From CAYYFX01 sp046330135 (GTDB taxonomy: Bacteria > ARS69): a stretch of 64,000 nucleotides of DNA. A program made the translations under genes and the position numbers. Below the pieces are notes generated by a model, which was not told the DNA's origin, made no database searches, and worked only from the letters and a program-made list of their open reading frames with translations. The stretch spans positions 279,263 to 343,262 of the forward strand of contig JAXLTI010000007.1 of NCBI GenBank assembly GCA_046330135.1, written 5' to 3'. This document shows positions 51,305-58,558 of the stretch, piece after piece. Each line of letters begins with the position of its first letter. The stretch's first letter is position 1.

Positions 51305-54071
51305 GCGGCGTTCTCGTTCCAGAGTTGTCGTGATCGTGCTGGGCGTCCTGGTCCTCGCGGTGGTCGCCGCCGCGCTCGTGGCCCGAGCGGTCTTCACGCC
51401 CGAGCGACTGCGGACGACGGTCGTGAAGGCCGGAGAGTCCGCGCTCGGGCTGCCGGTCGAGCTGCGCGGCGCTCAGCTCTCCCTCCTGCCCCTCGGCATC
51501 TCGCTCGAGGGTCTGCGCATCGCGGGCGCGAGCCCCTCCGATCCGCCCCTGCTCGCGCTCGAGTCGGGGCGCGTGCGCGTCGCGCTCGCGCCGCTCCTGC
51601 GCGGCCGCGTGGGCGTGGCGGAGCTCCGTTTCGAGCGCCCCGTCTTCTCCCTGCGACGCGACGCCGCGGGCCTCGTGCTCCCGGGCAAGCTCGGCGCTCC
51701 GCCGGCCGCGGGCGGCGCCGCGGGCGGCACCGGCGCCGCGAGCGGCCCGGCTCCGGCCGCTCCGCCCGTCACCATCGAGAAGCTCCAGGTGGTGAACGGG
51801 ACGCTCCGCCTCTCGGGTCCCACGCCGCCCGGCGACGTGACCGTGGACGGCATCGACCTCTCCGCGCGCATCGATCTCGAAGGCGGCGGCTCGCACGTGC
51901 GCTCGCGCGGAGAGCTCCGGCTCGCGAGCCTCTCCCTGCCCGCGCTCGCCGCCTACCGGAAGACCCTCGACGCGCTCTCCCCCACCGTGCAGTTCGACCT
52001 GGACTACCGCGGCGCCCAGGGCACGCTCGCCATCGACGCGCTGCGCCTCCACGCGCCGCCGCTCGATCTCGGAGCGCACGGGAACCTCTCGGGCCTCCCG
52101 CAGAAGCCGCGGATCGAGCTCGTGGTCGAGCCGGCGACGCTCACGCTCCAGGACCTGCTGCCTCTCGTCCCGCCGGCGATGATCCCGGACGGACGCCGGC
52201 CGCACGCGAAGGGCGACGTGCACCTCTCCGCCCGCGTGAGCGGACCGCTCGGCGATCCCAAGCGACCGCCCTCGTTCCTCGCCGACGTCGGCTTCGACGG
52301 CGCGGAGCTCGGCATGGAGGGCTTCAACGTGGGCGTGAAGGACCTCCGCGGCGGCGTGACGCTCAGCGACAGCTCGACCGCGTTCCGCGCTCTGTCGGCG
52401 TCGCTCGGCGGGAGCACGCTGCGCCTCGACGGTCGCGTCGCCGGACCCACGGCGCCGGACTCGGGGCGCGTCGACATGGCGGTGGCCGCGGCGATCGATC
52501 TGGGCGTGGTGGAACAGGCGGGCCTACTTCCGAAGGGCGGCTCGCTCCGCGGACGCCTCGACGCGGACGTGCAGCTCCACGGGCGAGCGTCGGCACCCGC
52601 GAGCGCCGACCTCCGCGGAACGATGAAGCTCACGGATGGCCAAGTCACGATGCCCACCCTCGCGGCGCCGGTGAAGGACCTCCGGGGAGAGCTCGCGTTC
52701 GAGGGAGCGGATGCCGTGCTGAAGAACGTGTCCGGATCGATCGGCAGCTCGGCGTTCCACGGCGACGGACGGATCCGGAACGTCCTCGCGAAGACGCCGC
52801 TGCTCTCGCTCCACGGGACGTGTCCGCGGCTCGACCTCGTCGAGCTCATGCCGCCGCCGCCGGCCGCCACGTCGGGCGCGTCGAGCGCGCCGGGCGGAAA
52901 GCCGGGCGGCGCCGCTCCGACCTCGGCGGGACCCACTCCTCCGCCGCTCATCCCGGAGCTTCCTCCGATCACCGCGGACCTCGATCTCGCCGTGGACTCG
53001 CTGATCGCGCCGAACAACACGACCCTGGCGAGCACGGCCCTCACCGCCCATCTCGCCGGCGGGAAGTGCGCGCTCGACGCGCGCGCCGCCCGCGCCCACT
53101 TCGGGCCGGACATGACGATCCACGACGTCACGGGGCAAGGCGAGATGACGTCGGGCAAGCTCGACGCGACCTTCCGCTCCCCGCGCGCCGACGCCTACCG
53201 CATGCCGCTCACCGCCATCGACGGCAAGGTCAAGGTGCAGGGCACGCACGTGGACGTGACCGACGTGAAGGCGGCCTGCTTCACCGGCAAGATCGCCGGC
53301 AGCGCGCTCATGGATCTGACGGACCCTGTCTCGCCGTCCTTCCAGATCGACTCCCAGGCGGCGGGGATCCAGGCGAACGACTTCGTCTCGGCGCTCACGC
53401 CCGCGAAGGACGTCCTTCACGGCACGCTCGACGTGACGTCCAAGTTCTCGGGCAAGGGCATCGATCCGAAGGCGATCGCGCAGAGCCTCGTCGCGGACGG
53501 CACGCTCGCCGCCCACGGCGGTCAACTGGCGCGCAGCCCGGCCACGCAGGCGATCTGGAACGCGCTGAGCCTCGGCGAGAAGCAGACGATCAACTTCCGC
53601 GAGCTGCTGGCGCCGTTCTCGGTCAGCGGCGGCAAGCTCATCACGAAGAACCTCGTGCTCGGCAGCCCCGAGGCCGAGTGGCGCGCGAACGGCTCCGTGG
53701 CGTTCGACGGCACGCTGGACTACGGCGTCGAAGTGGAGCTGGGCGAGGAGCTCGCCGCGCAGTTCCGGAAGCGCGCGGGCGGCGACGTCGCCAGGATGCT
53801 CGCGGACACGTCGGGGAAGATCACGCTCGATCTCCGCGTGACGGGCGCCGCGGCGCGTCCGCAGGTCACGCTGGACACCTCGAAGCTGGCGGAGCGGGCG
53901 GCGGCGAACCTGAGGAACCGGACGAGCTCGCAGCTCAATGCGGCGAAGGACCAGCTCGTGGGCAAGCTCCTCAAGGGCGCGGGCGCCGACTCCACGCACG
54001 CCGACTCCGCGGCCGCGAAGCCGAACCTCCAGGACGCGCTGAAGGGCCTGCTCGGAGGGAAGAAGAAGTAG
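51297..54071 (+). CDS. AsmA-family envelope protein
   Basis: The product has 924 residues. A single N-terminal TM helix (about 10-32) is followed by a long beta-rich periplasmic part: GLPVELRGAQLSLLPLGISL (AsmA N-terminal block), repeated short strands, two low-complexity Ala/Gly/Pro linkers (near 140-155 and 525-560), and an AsmA C-terminal domain (about 700-870) with GTLDVTSKFSGKGIDPKAIA and GTLDYGVEVELGEEL. AsmA/TamB-type proteins form a groove that carries phospholipids to the outer membrane. AGGAGG precedes the ATG. The stop is three bases from the convergent DUF2225 gene. Confidence 0.88.
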   Translation: MGERRSRSRVVVIVLGVLVLAVVAAALVARAVFTPERLRTTVVKAGESALGLPVELRGAQLSLLPLGISLEGLRIAGASPSDPPLLALESGRVRVALAPLLRGRVGVAELRFERPVFSLRRDAAGLVLPGKLGAPPAAGGAAGGTGAASGPAPAAPPVTIEKLQVVNGTLRLSGPTPPGDVTVDGIDLSARIDLEGGGSHVRSRGELRLASLSLPALAAYRKTLDALSPTVQFDLDYRGAQGTLAIDALRLHAPPLDLGAHGNLSGLPQKPRIELVVEPATLTLQDLLPLVPPAMIPDGRRPHAKGDVHLSARVSGPLGDPKRPPSFLADVGFDGAELGMEGFNVGVKDLRGGVTLSDSSTAFRALSASLGGSTLRLDGRVAGPTAPDSGRVDMAVAAAIDLGVVEQAGLLPKGGSLRGRLDADVQLHGRASAPASADLRGTMKLTDGQVTMPTLAAPVKDLRGELAFEGADAVLKNVSGSIGSSAFHGDGRIRNVLAKTPLLSLHGTCPRLDLVELMPPPPAATSGASSAPGGKPGGAAPTSAGPTPPPLIPELPPITADLDLAVDSLIAPNNTTLASTALTAHLAGGKCALDARAARAHFGPDMTIHDVTGQGEMTSGKLDATFRSPRADAYRMPLTAIDGKVKVQGTHVDVTDVKAACFTGKIAGSALMDLTDPVSPSFQIDSQAAGIQANDFVSALTPAKDVLHGTLDVTSKFSGKGIDPKAIAQSLVADGTLAAHGGQLARSPATQAIWNALSLGEKQTINFRELLAPFSVSGGKLITKNLVLGSPEAEWRANGSVAFDGTLDYGVEVELGEELAAQFRKRAGGDVARMLADTSGKITLDLRVTGAAARPQVTLDTSKLAERAAANLRNRTSSQLNAAKDQLVGKLLKGAGADSTHADSAAAKPNLQDALKGLLGGKKK

Positions 54072-54074
54072 CGC

Positions 54075-54740
54075 TCAGTCCAGGACGTCGGAGGGCGCTT
54101 CGATCTGACGGCGGATCTGGTCGCCGAGCCACGCGAGCTCGGGCGACGCGCCGGCCCCGGTCAGGTCGTACTCCTCGCGCGCGCGGTGGAACCACGTCTC
54201 CGCGCGCCGGCGCCGGTTCAACCGGCGGTGCAGGTCGCCCACGAGGTACGCCACCACGGCGCGCTGCTCCTGGTCGTGACACTCGCCCACCTCGAGGGCT
54301 TCCTCGAAGCGGCGCACGGCCTCGCGCTGGTAGAGCCGCTCCCTCTCGCGGTTCTCGCGCATGCGCGCCACCCACGAGGCGCGCAGGAACGCGTCGGCCA
54401 CCTCGAGCGAGCTCCGATCCTCCCACTCGTAGATGAGCGCGAGGAACTCGTAGCGGAAGAACGGCGCGTTCGCACGCGCGAGGTCGCGCGTGCGCGGCGT
54501 GAGGAACTTGCGGATCTTCCTCATCACCGGCTCGGTGAGACCTTCGCGGAAGTCCCCCTCGGTGCCGGCGAAGCCGCACTCGCGACACGCGTGTACGAAG
54601 TGCTCCCAAGGGTCGCCGCCCCAGAAGTGCGGGCGGAAATCCGAGTCCGCCCCGTGGCTCCCGCAGGCGCCCACCCCTCGAACGGCGAAGCGGTTCTCGC
54701 AGACCGGACACACCCGGATCTCGTCGCGCAGCGTCGTCAT
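54075..54740 (-). CDS. DUF2225-family zinc-ribbon protein
   Basis: The product has 221 residues. Two Cys pairs near the N-terminus (RVCPVCENRF, HACRECGFAG) look like a split zinc ribbon, followed by a helical, TPR-like domain (RRFEEALEVGEC..., YLVGDLHRRLNRRRRAETWF). This matches the DUF2225 family of unknown function, widespread in FCB and Firmicutes genomes. It appears monocistronic and convergent with the AsmA gene. Confidence 0.8.
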   Translation of the reverse strand: MTTLRDEIRVCPVCENRFAVRGVGACGSHGADSDFRPHFWGGDPWEHFVHACRECGFAGTEGDFREGLTEPVMRKIRKFLTPRTRDLARANAPFFRYEFLALIYEWEDRSSLEVADAFLRASWVARMRENRERERLYQREAVRRFEEALEVGECHDQEQRAVVAYLVGDLHRRLNRRRRAETWFHRAREEYDLTGAGASPELAWLGDQIRRQIEAPSDVLD

Positions 54741-55109
54741 GTCCCCTCCGGGAAGCGCGCCCGCCTGGGAAACCGCGAGCGATCAACTCCCACCGGCATC
54801 GGCCCGGCAACCACCGGACTGAAGTGTCGAAATCGCCTAACTCATTATGCAACAATGAGTTGCAACCCATGACGCTTCCTGGCCGACGGTCGACTCCTTT
54901 GGGGGGCAAGGGCGCTTTCGTCGCGCCGCGTGACGAGGCGGGATTGCCGGAAGTTGCTCCCGCACGTGAAGAGCGTCGCTTCGCGATCTCGCGCGCGCTC
55001 GAGACCAGCACGAAGTTCCGCGCGTCCACGGTGGACCGTCGCGCTTGTGCGCTTCGCCCGCGCGCGGCTAGGCTGCTTCGCGAGCCACGTCCCGCCGCGA
55101 GGATCCGGA
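54741..55109. promoter_or_regulatory. Divergent intergenic region with overlapping AT-rich palindromes
   Basis: No gene is supported. At 54839-54861 AACTCATT and AATGAGTT form a perfect 8-bp inverted repeat (seven-base loop). Overlapping it, TGCAAC-N5-GTTGCA (54848-54864) forms another. Both are well below the local G+C content and could be an operator for either divergent gene. The remainder reads in frame with the downstream gene but looks non-coding. Confidence 0.4.
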
Positions 55110-56408
55110 TTGCGCACCGACTCCGAGAAAGCGAAGACCCTCTCGGCGCGGCGCCTCGCGGTGGCGGGGGCCTCGGTCGCGCTCGTCTTCCTCGTCTATT
55201 GCCGACTGACCTTCCGCTCCCTGGCCGGATTCATGGCGGCCCTCGACCATTGTCCGGACACGTTCTGCGACTTCGGCCGGCACTACCTCCCGATGGCGCG
55301 CCAAGTCTTCGACGGGACAGGCCCGGTCGAGGGCTTCTTCTACTCGCTGTTCTTCGCTCTGCTGCTCGTGCCGCTCACGAGGCTGTCGGACGGCGGCGCT
55401 CTGGTGACCTGGGGTGTGCTGCAGGCGCTCCTCGCGGCGGCGCTGCTGGCCGTGCCGCTCACCCGGGCCAGGCGCCCTTCCTTCGCCGTCGCTTGGCTCT
55501 ACATCGCCCTCTTCTTCTCGTCCCATGCGGTGCTGCACAACTTCAAGTGGGGGCAGGTCAGCGTCCTGATCACGCTCTGCGTGCTGGCCGCGTTGGCGCT
55601 GTGGCAGCGGGGCCACTCGGTAGCGGCGGGCTTCCTCCTCGCGCTCGCCACCAGCATCAAGCTCTACCCGGCGTGGTTCGTGCTCGTCCCCCTGATGCGA
55701 CGCGACTGGAGAATGCTCGGATCGTTCGCGGCGTCGTGTCTGATCCTCCTCGTGATCGTGCCGGTGGCCGCCGTCGGCGCGGATCCCGCCTTCCGCTTCC
55801 ACGTGGCGGTCGCGGAGCAGCTCCGCAGCCGCATGGGTCTCCTCGTGGGCGACCCCAACTCGCAATCGCTGCAGGGGTTGATCGAGCGGCTCTGCTACCA
55901 GCCGAGGAGCCCGTGGAGCACCCATCTTCCCCTGGTCGGCCCGCTGCGTTGGGGGACGCTGGCGGTGGCGGTCGGTGCCGCGTGGACCTCGCTGCGCCGC
56001 GCGGGGGACGACGCCACGGCGAGCTTCCTCATCCTCTTCTGCGCCCTGCCCTTCGTGACGCCGACTTCGTGGCCGCACTACTTCGTCTACCTGCCGGCGG
56101 CCTTCCTCTATCTCCTCACGGAGCTGCCGCGACGGCCGTTGCAACGTTCGGCGGTTCTCGTCCTTCTCGTCGCCGCCGCGCTTCTCTCCAGCATCTTCTG
56201 CTGGCAAGCGCTGGGCGCCGCCGCCTTCGCGCCCACCTACCCACGCCTTCCGCCCGGCCTCCTCTACGCGTATTGGGGCGTCCCGTTCTGGGCGAACGCG
56301 CTCACGTTCCTGGCGCTGCTGGCCACGCTCCCCGCGCGCGCGAGGCTTCCCGAGTTCCCCCGCGTCCCCTGGGGAGCACGTCGTCGTCCGGAAGCCGCAC
56401 GACGCTGA
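55110..56408 (+). CDS. GT87-type membrane mannosyltransferase (DUF2029)
   Basis: The product has 432 residues with about ten TM helices. FCDFGRHYLPMARQVFDG carries the conserved Asp of the first periplasmic loop, and FKWGQVSVLITL, LATSIKLYPAWFVL and TPTSWPHYFVYL are characteristic of the GT87/PimE-like GT-C enzymes using polyprenyl-phosphate mannose. The start is set at a TTG (55110) because GAGG lies seven bases upstream; the longer frame from 54930 adds 60 Arg-rich residues unlike a membrane protein N-terminus. It stands beside the tandem repeat block. Confidence 0.82.
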   Translation: MRTDSEKAKTLSARRLAVAGASVALVFLVYCRLTFRSLAGFMAALDHCPDTFCDFGRHYLPMARQVFDGTGPVEGFFYSLFFALLLVPLTRLSDGGALVTWGVLQALLAAALLAVPLTRARRPSFAVAWLYIALFFSSHAVLHNFKWGQVSVLITLCVLAALALWQRGHSVAAGFLLALATSIKLYPAWFVLVPLMRRDWRMLGSFAASCLILLVIVPVAAVGADPAFRFHVAVAEQLRSRMGLLVGDPNSQSLQGLIERLCYQPRSPWSTHLPLVGPLRWGTLAVAVGAAWTSLRRAGDDATASFLILFCALPFVTPTSWPHYFVYLPAAFLYLLTELPRRPLQRSAVLVLLVAAALLSSIFCWQALGAAAFAPTYPRLPPGLLYAYWGVPFWANALTFLALLATLPARARLPEFPRVPWGARRRPEAARR

Positions 56409-56518
56409 CCGCAGCGCGAGAGGCGGAAGGCGGATACGCGTTGGCAGGGAAGGTGGCTGGCGTGGGACCCGCAGCGGGCAGGCGCCGAGGGCTCCACCGC
56501 CAGCCGTTTTCCGGGCGG

Positions 56519-57232
56519 CTACCGGAACAGGCTCTTGATGCCGCCCCACGTCTGCGGCTCGACCGAGACGCCTATGCAGCTCATCAGGATGTCAAGGCGG
56601 GCCTGAGCGTCGCAAACGCCGTCGAAGAACGTCGAACCGGGGCACACCGGCGTGTTCGCCGTGCCCCAGTAGAACGAGTGGTTCACCCGGGTGGTCGGGT
56701 AGCAGAAGCCACACGCCGCAGGACCCGTCGGGCCAGCCGCGGGGTGATCCGTACCGATGCGGGCCGGACCCTCACCACTCGGGCCGAACGTGTAGATCAC
56801 GCAGAACTTCGCCGGAACGGGGACGTTCCAGTTGTGCACGTCGAAGGGGCCGGTGGGCAGCCAGGGCTGCGAACCGAGGACGGGACCGGTCGGGCAGCAG
56901 TTCGCATCAGCAGCCTTCACGCTCACCGTACCCGTGAAACCGTAGCCCGAAGGAGCCGCCGTGAAGACGCGGTTCTGCGTCTGGGCGAGCACGTTGGGCC
57001 AGTAGCCCCAATCCGCGCACACGCCGTAACGGTCGCCAGCGCCGAAGCCGCCCCACGCCCAGGACCACTGGGTGCAGCGGTTGTAGTAGATGATCGCGCA
57101 GGTAGCAGCGGTGCTCCAACCCTGAGGAGTGCCCGTGTCGTTCACGGACCGCTTCTCGAGCGCAACCGCCCTCGTGGCCGGAACGAAAGCGAGGGCGAGG
57201 ACGAAAGCAGTGAGGACCTTCGAGCGCATCAT
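56519..57232 (-). CDS. Secreted Cys/Trp-rich protein, tandem copy 1
   Basis: The product has 237 residues with a signal peptide of about 23 residues (MMRSKVLTAFV...TRAVA). The mature part is rich in Cys, Trp, Tyr and Gly: CAIIYYNRCTQWSWAWGGFG, DRYGVCADWG, NCCPTGPVLG, ACGFCYP, FYWGTANTPVCPG, QTWGGIKSLFR. Paired Cys suggest disulphides in an extracytoplasmic protein. I do not recognise a named family. The two adjacent ATGs (57232, 57229) both follow a GGGGG tract that is part of a leader hairpin. Copy 2 lies immediately upstream on the same strand. Confidence 0.8.
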   Translation of the reverse strand: MMRSKVLTAFVLALAFVPATRAVALEKRSVNDTGTPQGWSTAATCAIIYYNRCTQWSWAWGGFGAGDRYGVCADWGYWPNVLAQTQNRVFTAAPSGYGFTGTVSVKAADANCCPTGPVLGSQPWLPTGPFDVHNWNVPVPAKFCVIYTFGPSGEGPARIGTDHPAAGPTGPAACGFCYPTTRVNHSFYWGTANTPVCPGSTFFDGVCDAQARLDILMSCIGVSVEPQTWGGIKSLFR

Positions 57233-57236
57233 AGGC

Positions 57237-57256
57237 ACCCCCTGAGTCCCGGGGGT
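57237..57256 (-). promoter_or_regulatory. Ribosome-site hairpin of tandem copy 1
   Basis: ACCCCC and GGGGGT pair around an eight-base loop; the GGGGG arm is the only Shine-Dalgarno-like sequence before the ATG. The same stem with a changed loop precedes copy 2. Confidence 0.45.
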
Positions 57257-57326
57257 CGCCGCTCGCGCCGTGGAGCCGCCCCGTGGCGAAGCGACGCAAC
57301 GCGTCGAGCCCCCGGATGGCGCATCC

Positions 57327-57335
57327 ACGATAGCA
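57327..57335 (-). promoter_or_regulatory. Extended -10 element of tandem copy 1
   Basis: TGC-TATCGT on the minus strand, conserved at the equivalent place in copy 2 (58347-58339). The -35 is poor. Leader of about 88 bases. Confidence 0.35.
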
Positions 57336-57522
57336 CTCGCGGATTCCCGCCACGAGACCAAACGACCTACGACTCGCGAACTCCGCTTCGGCGGTCATGC
57401 ACCGGCCCGGCCAGGGCGTCAGGGATCGGAAGGCGGATACGCGCTTGCAGGGAAGGTGGCTGGCGTGGGACCCACAGCGGGCAGGCGCCGAGGGCTCCAC
57501 CGCCAGCCGTCTTCCGGAGCGG

Positions 57523-58245
57523 CTACCGGAACAGGCTCTTGATGCCGCCCCACGACTGCGGCTCGACCGAGATGCCTATGCCCGGGCTCATGAAGATGTC
57601 CACCCGAGCCTGAGCGTCGCACACGCCGTCGTTGAACACGGAGCCAGGGCACACCGGCGTGTTCGCCGTGCCCCAGTAGAACGAGTGATTCACACGGCTG
57701 GTCGGGTAGCAGAAGCCGCAAGCCGCCGGGCCCGTCGGGCCAGCCGCGGGGTGATCCGTACCGATCCGGGCCGGACCCTCACCGTTCGGGCCGAACGTGT
57801 AAACGATGCAGAACTTCGCCGGAACGGCGACGTTCCAGTTGTGCACGTCGAACGGGCCGGTGGGCAGCCACGGCTGCGAGCGGAGCACAGGACCCGTCGG
57901 GCAGCAGTTCGCGTCCGCAGGACGAAGCGACACGGTGCCCGTGAAACCGTAGCCCGCGGGAGCCGCCGTGAACACGCGGTTCTGCGTCTGCAGGACACCG
58001 GCACCTGCGCCGCCGCACGCATCCGCGCACACGCCGTAGCGGTCACCAGCACCGAAGCCGCCCCACGCCCACGACCACAGGGTGCAGCGGTTGTAGTAGA
58101 TGATCGCGCAGGTGGCAGCGGTGCTCCAGCCCTGAGGAGTGGCCGTGTCGTTCACGGACCACTTCTCGAGCGCGACCGCCCGCGTGGCCGAGACGGCCAG
58201 CGCGAGGGCAACGGCGAGAGCAGTGAAGACTTTCGAGCGAATCAT
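57523..58245 (-). CDS. Secreted Cys/Trp-rich protein, tandem copy 2
   Basis: The product has 240 residues and is a close paralogue of 56519-57232: same Cys and Trp positions (CAIIYYNRC, WSWAWGGFG, NCCPTGPVL, ACGFCYP, SWGGIKSLFR). It differs in the hydrophobic core of the signal peptide, in a segment after DRYGVCAD (here ACGGAGAGVLQ instead of WGYWPNVLAQ) that adds a Cys, and before the C-terminus (MSPGIGIS instead of MSCIGVS, losing a Cys). The net Cys count is therefore kept, hinting at an alternative disulphide. Function unknown. The tRNA-Arg gene lies about 200 bp upstream. Confidence 0.8.
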   Translation of the reverse strand: MIRSKVFTALAVALALAVSATRAVALEKWSVNDTATPQGWSTAATCAIIYYNRCTLWSWAWGGFGAGDRYGVCADACGGAGAGVLQTQNRVFTAAPAGYGFTGTVSLRPADANCCPTGPVLRSQPWLPTGPFDVHNWNVAVPAKFCIVYTFGPNGEGPARIGTDHPAAGPTGPAACGFCYPTSRVNHSFYWGTANTPVCPGSVFNDGVCDAQARVDIFMSPGIGISVEPQSWGGIKSLFR

Positions 58246-58249
58246 AGGC

Positions 58250-58269
58250 ACCCCCTCTATCCCGGGGGT
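58250..58269 (-). promoter_or_regulatory. Ribosome-site hairpin of tandem copy 2
   Basis: Stem ACCCCC/GGGGGT identical to that of copy 1; the loop has changed (GGGATAGA versus GGGACTCA), which favours selection on pairing, though with so few changes chance is possible. Confidence 0.45.
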
Positions 58270-58338
58270 CGCCGCTCGCGCCGTGGAGCCGCCCCGTGGC
58301 GAAGAGACGCAACGCGTCGAGCCCCGGATGGCACATCC

Positions 58339-58347
58339 ACGATAGCA
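58339..58347 (-). promoter_or_regulatory. Extended -10 element of tandem copy 2
   Basis: TGC-TATCGT on the minus strand, same sequence and context as in copy 1; the -35 is weak. Confidence 0.35.
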
Positions 58348-58448
58348 CTCGCGGATTCCCGCCACGAGACCAAACGACCTGCGACTCGCGAACTCCGCGT
58401 CGGCGCACAAGCGCCGAGCGCGAGCGGCTCGAAGAGCCCATGGAGGGG

Positions 58449-58522
58449 TGCCCCCGGGGTGACTCGAACACCCGACAAACGGTTTAGGAAACCGCTGCTC
58501 TATCCGCCTGAGCTACGGGGGC
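58449..58522 (-). tRNA. tRNA-Arg (anticodon CCT)
   Basis: 74 bases on the minus strand, from GCCCCCGTAGCTCAG to the matching 3' arm CGGGGGC plus A. The acceptor stem is seven perfect pairs. The D-arm has GTAGCTCAGGCGGATAGAGC. The anticodon loop TTCCTAA reads CCT (codon AGG), and the T-arm has GTTCGAGTC. CCA is not encoded. It sits between the GT39-TPR gene and the tandem repeat block. Confidence 0.95.
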
Positions 58523-58558
58523 GACGGGCCGGGAAGGTAGGACGTCGGGCGGGGCGGG

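Larger units (their letters stand above)
56423..58405. repeat. Recent tandem duplication of a ~1-kb gene unit
   Basis: Unit 1 (about 56423-57393) and unit 2 (about 57427-58405) are nearly identical over the gene, its promoter area and its downstream region, with a gap of about 33 bp. Non-coding flanks are as conserved as the coding part, which points to a recent event. Differences cluster in the signal peptide, in a 27-30 bp window (56984-57010 versus 57991-58020) and near the C-terminus. Confidence 0.9.
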
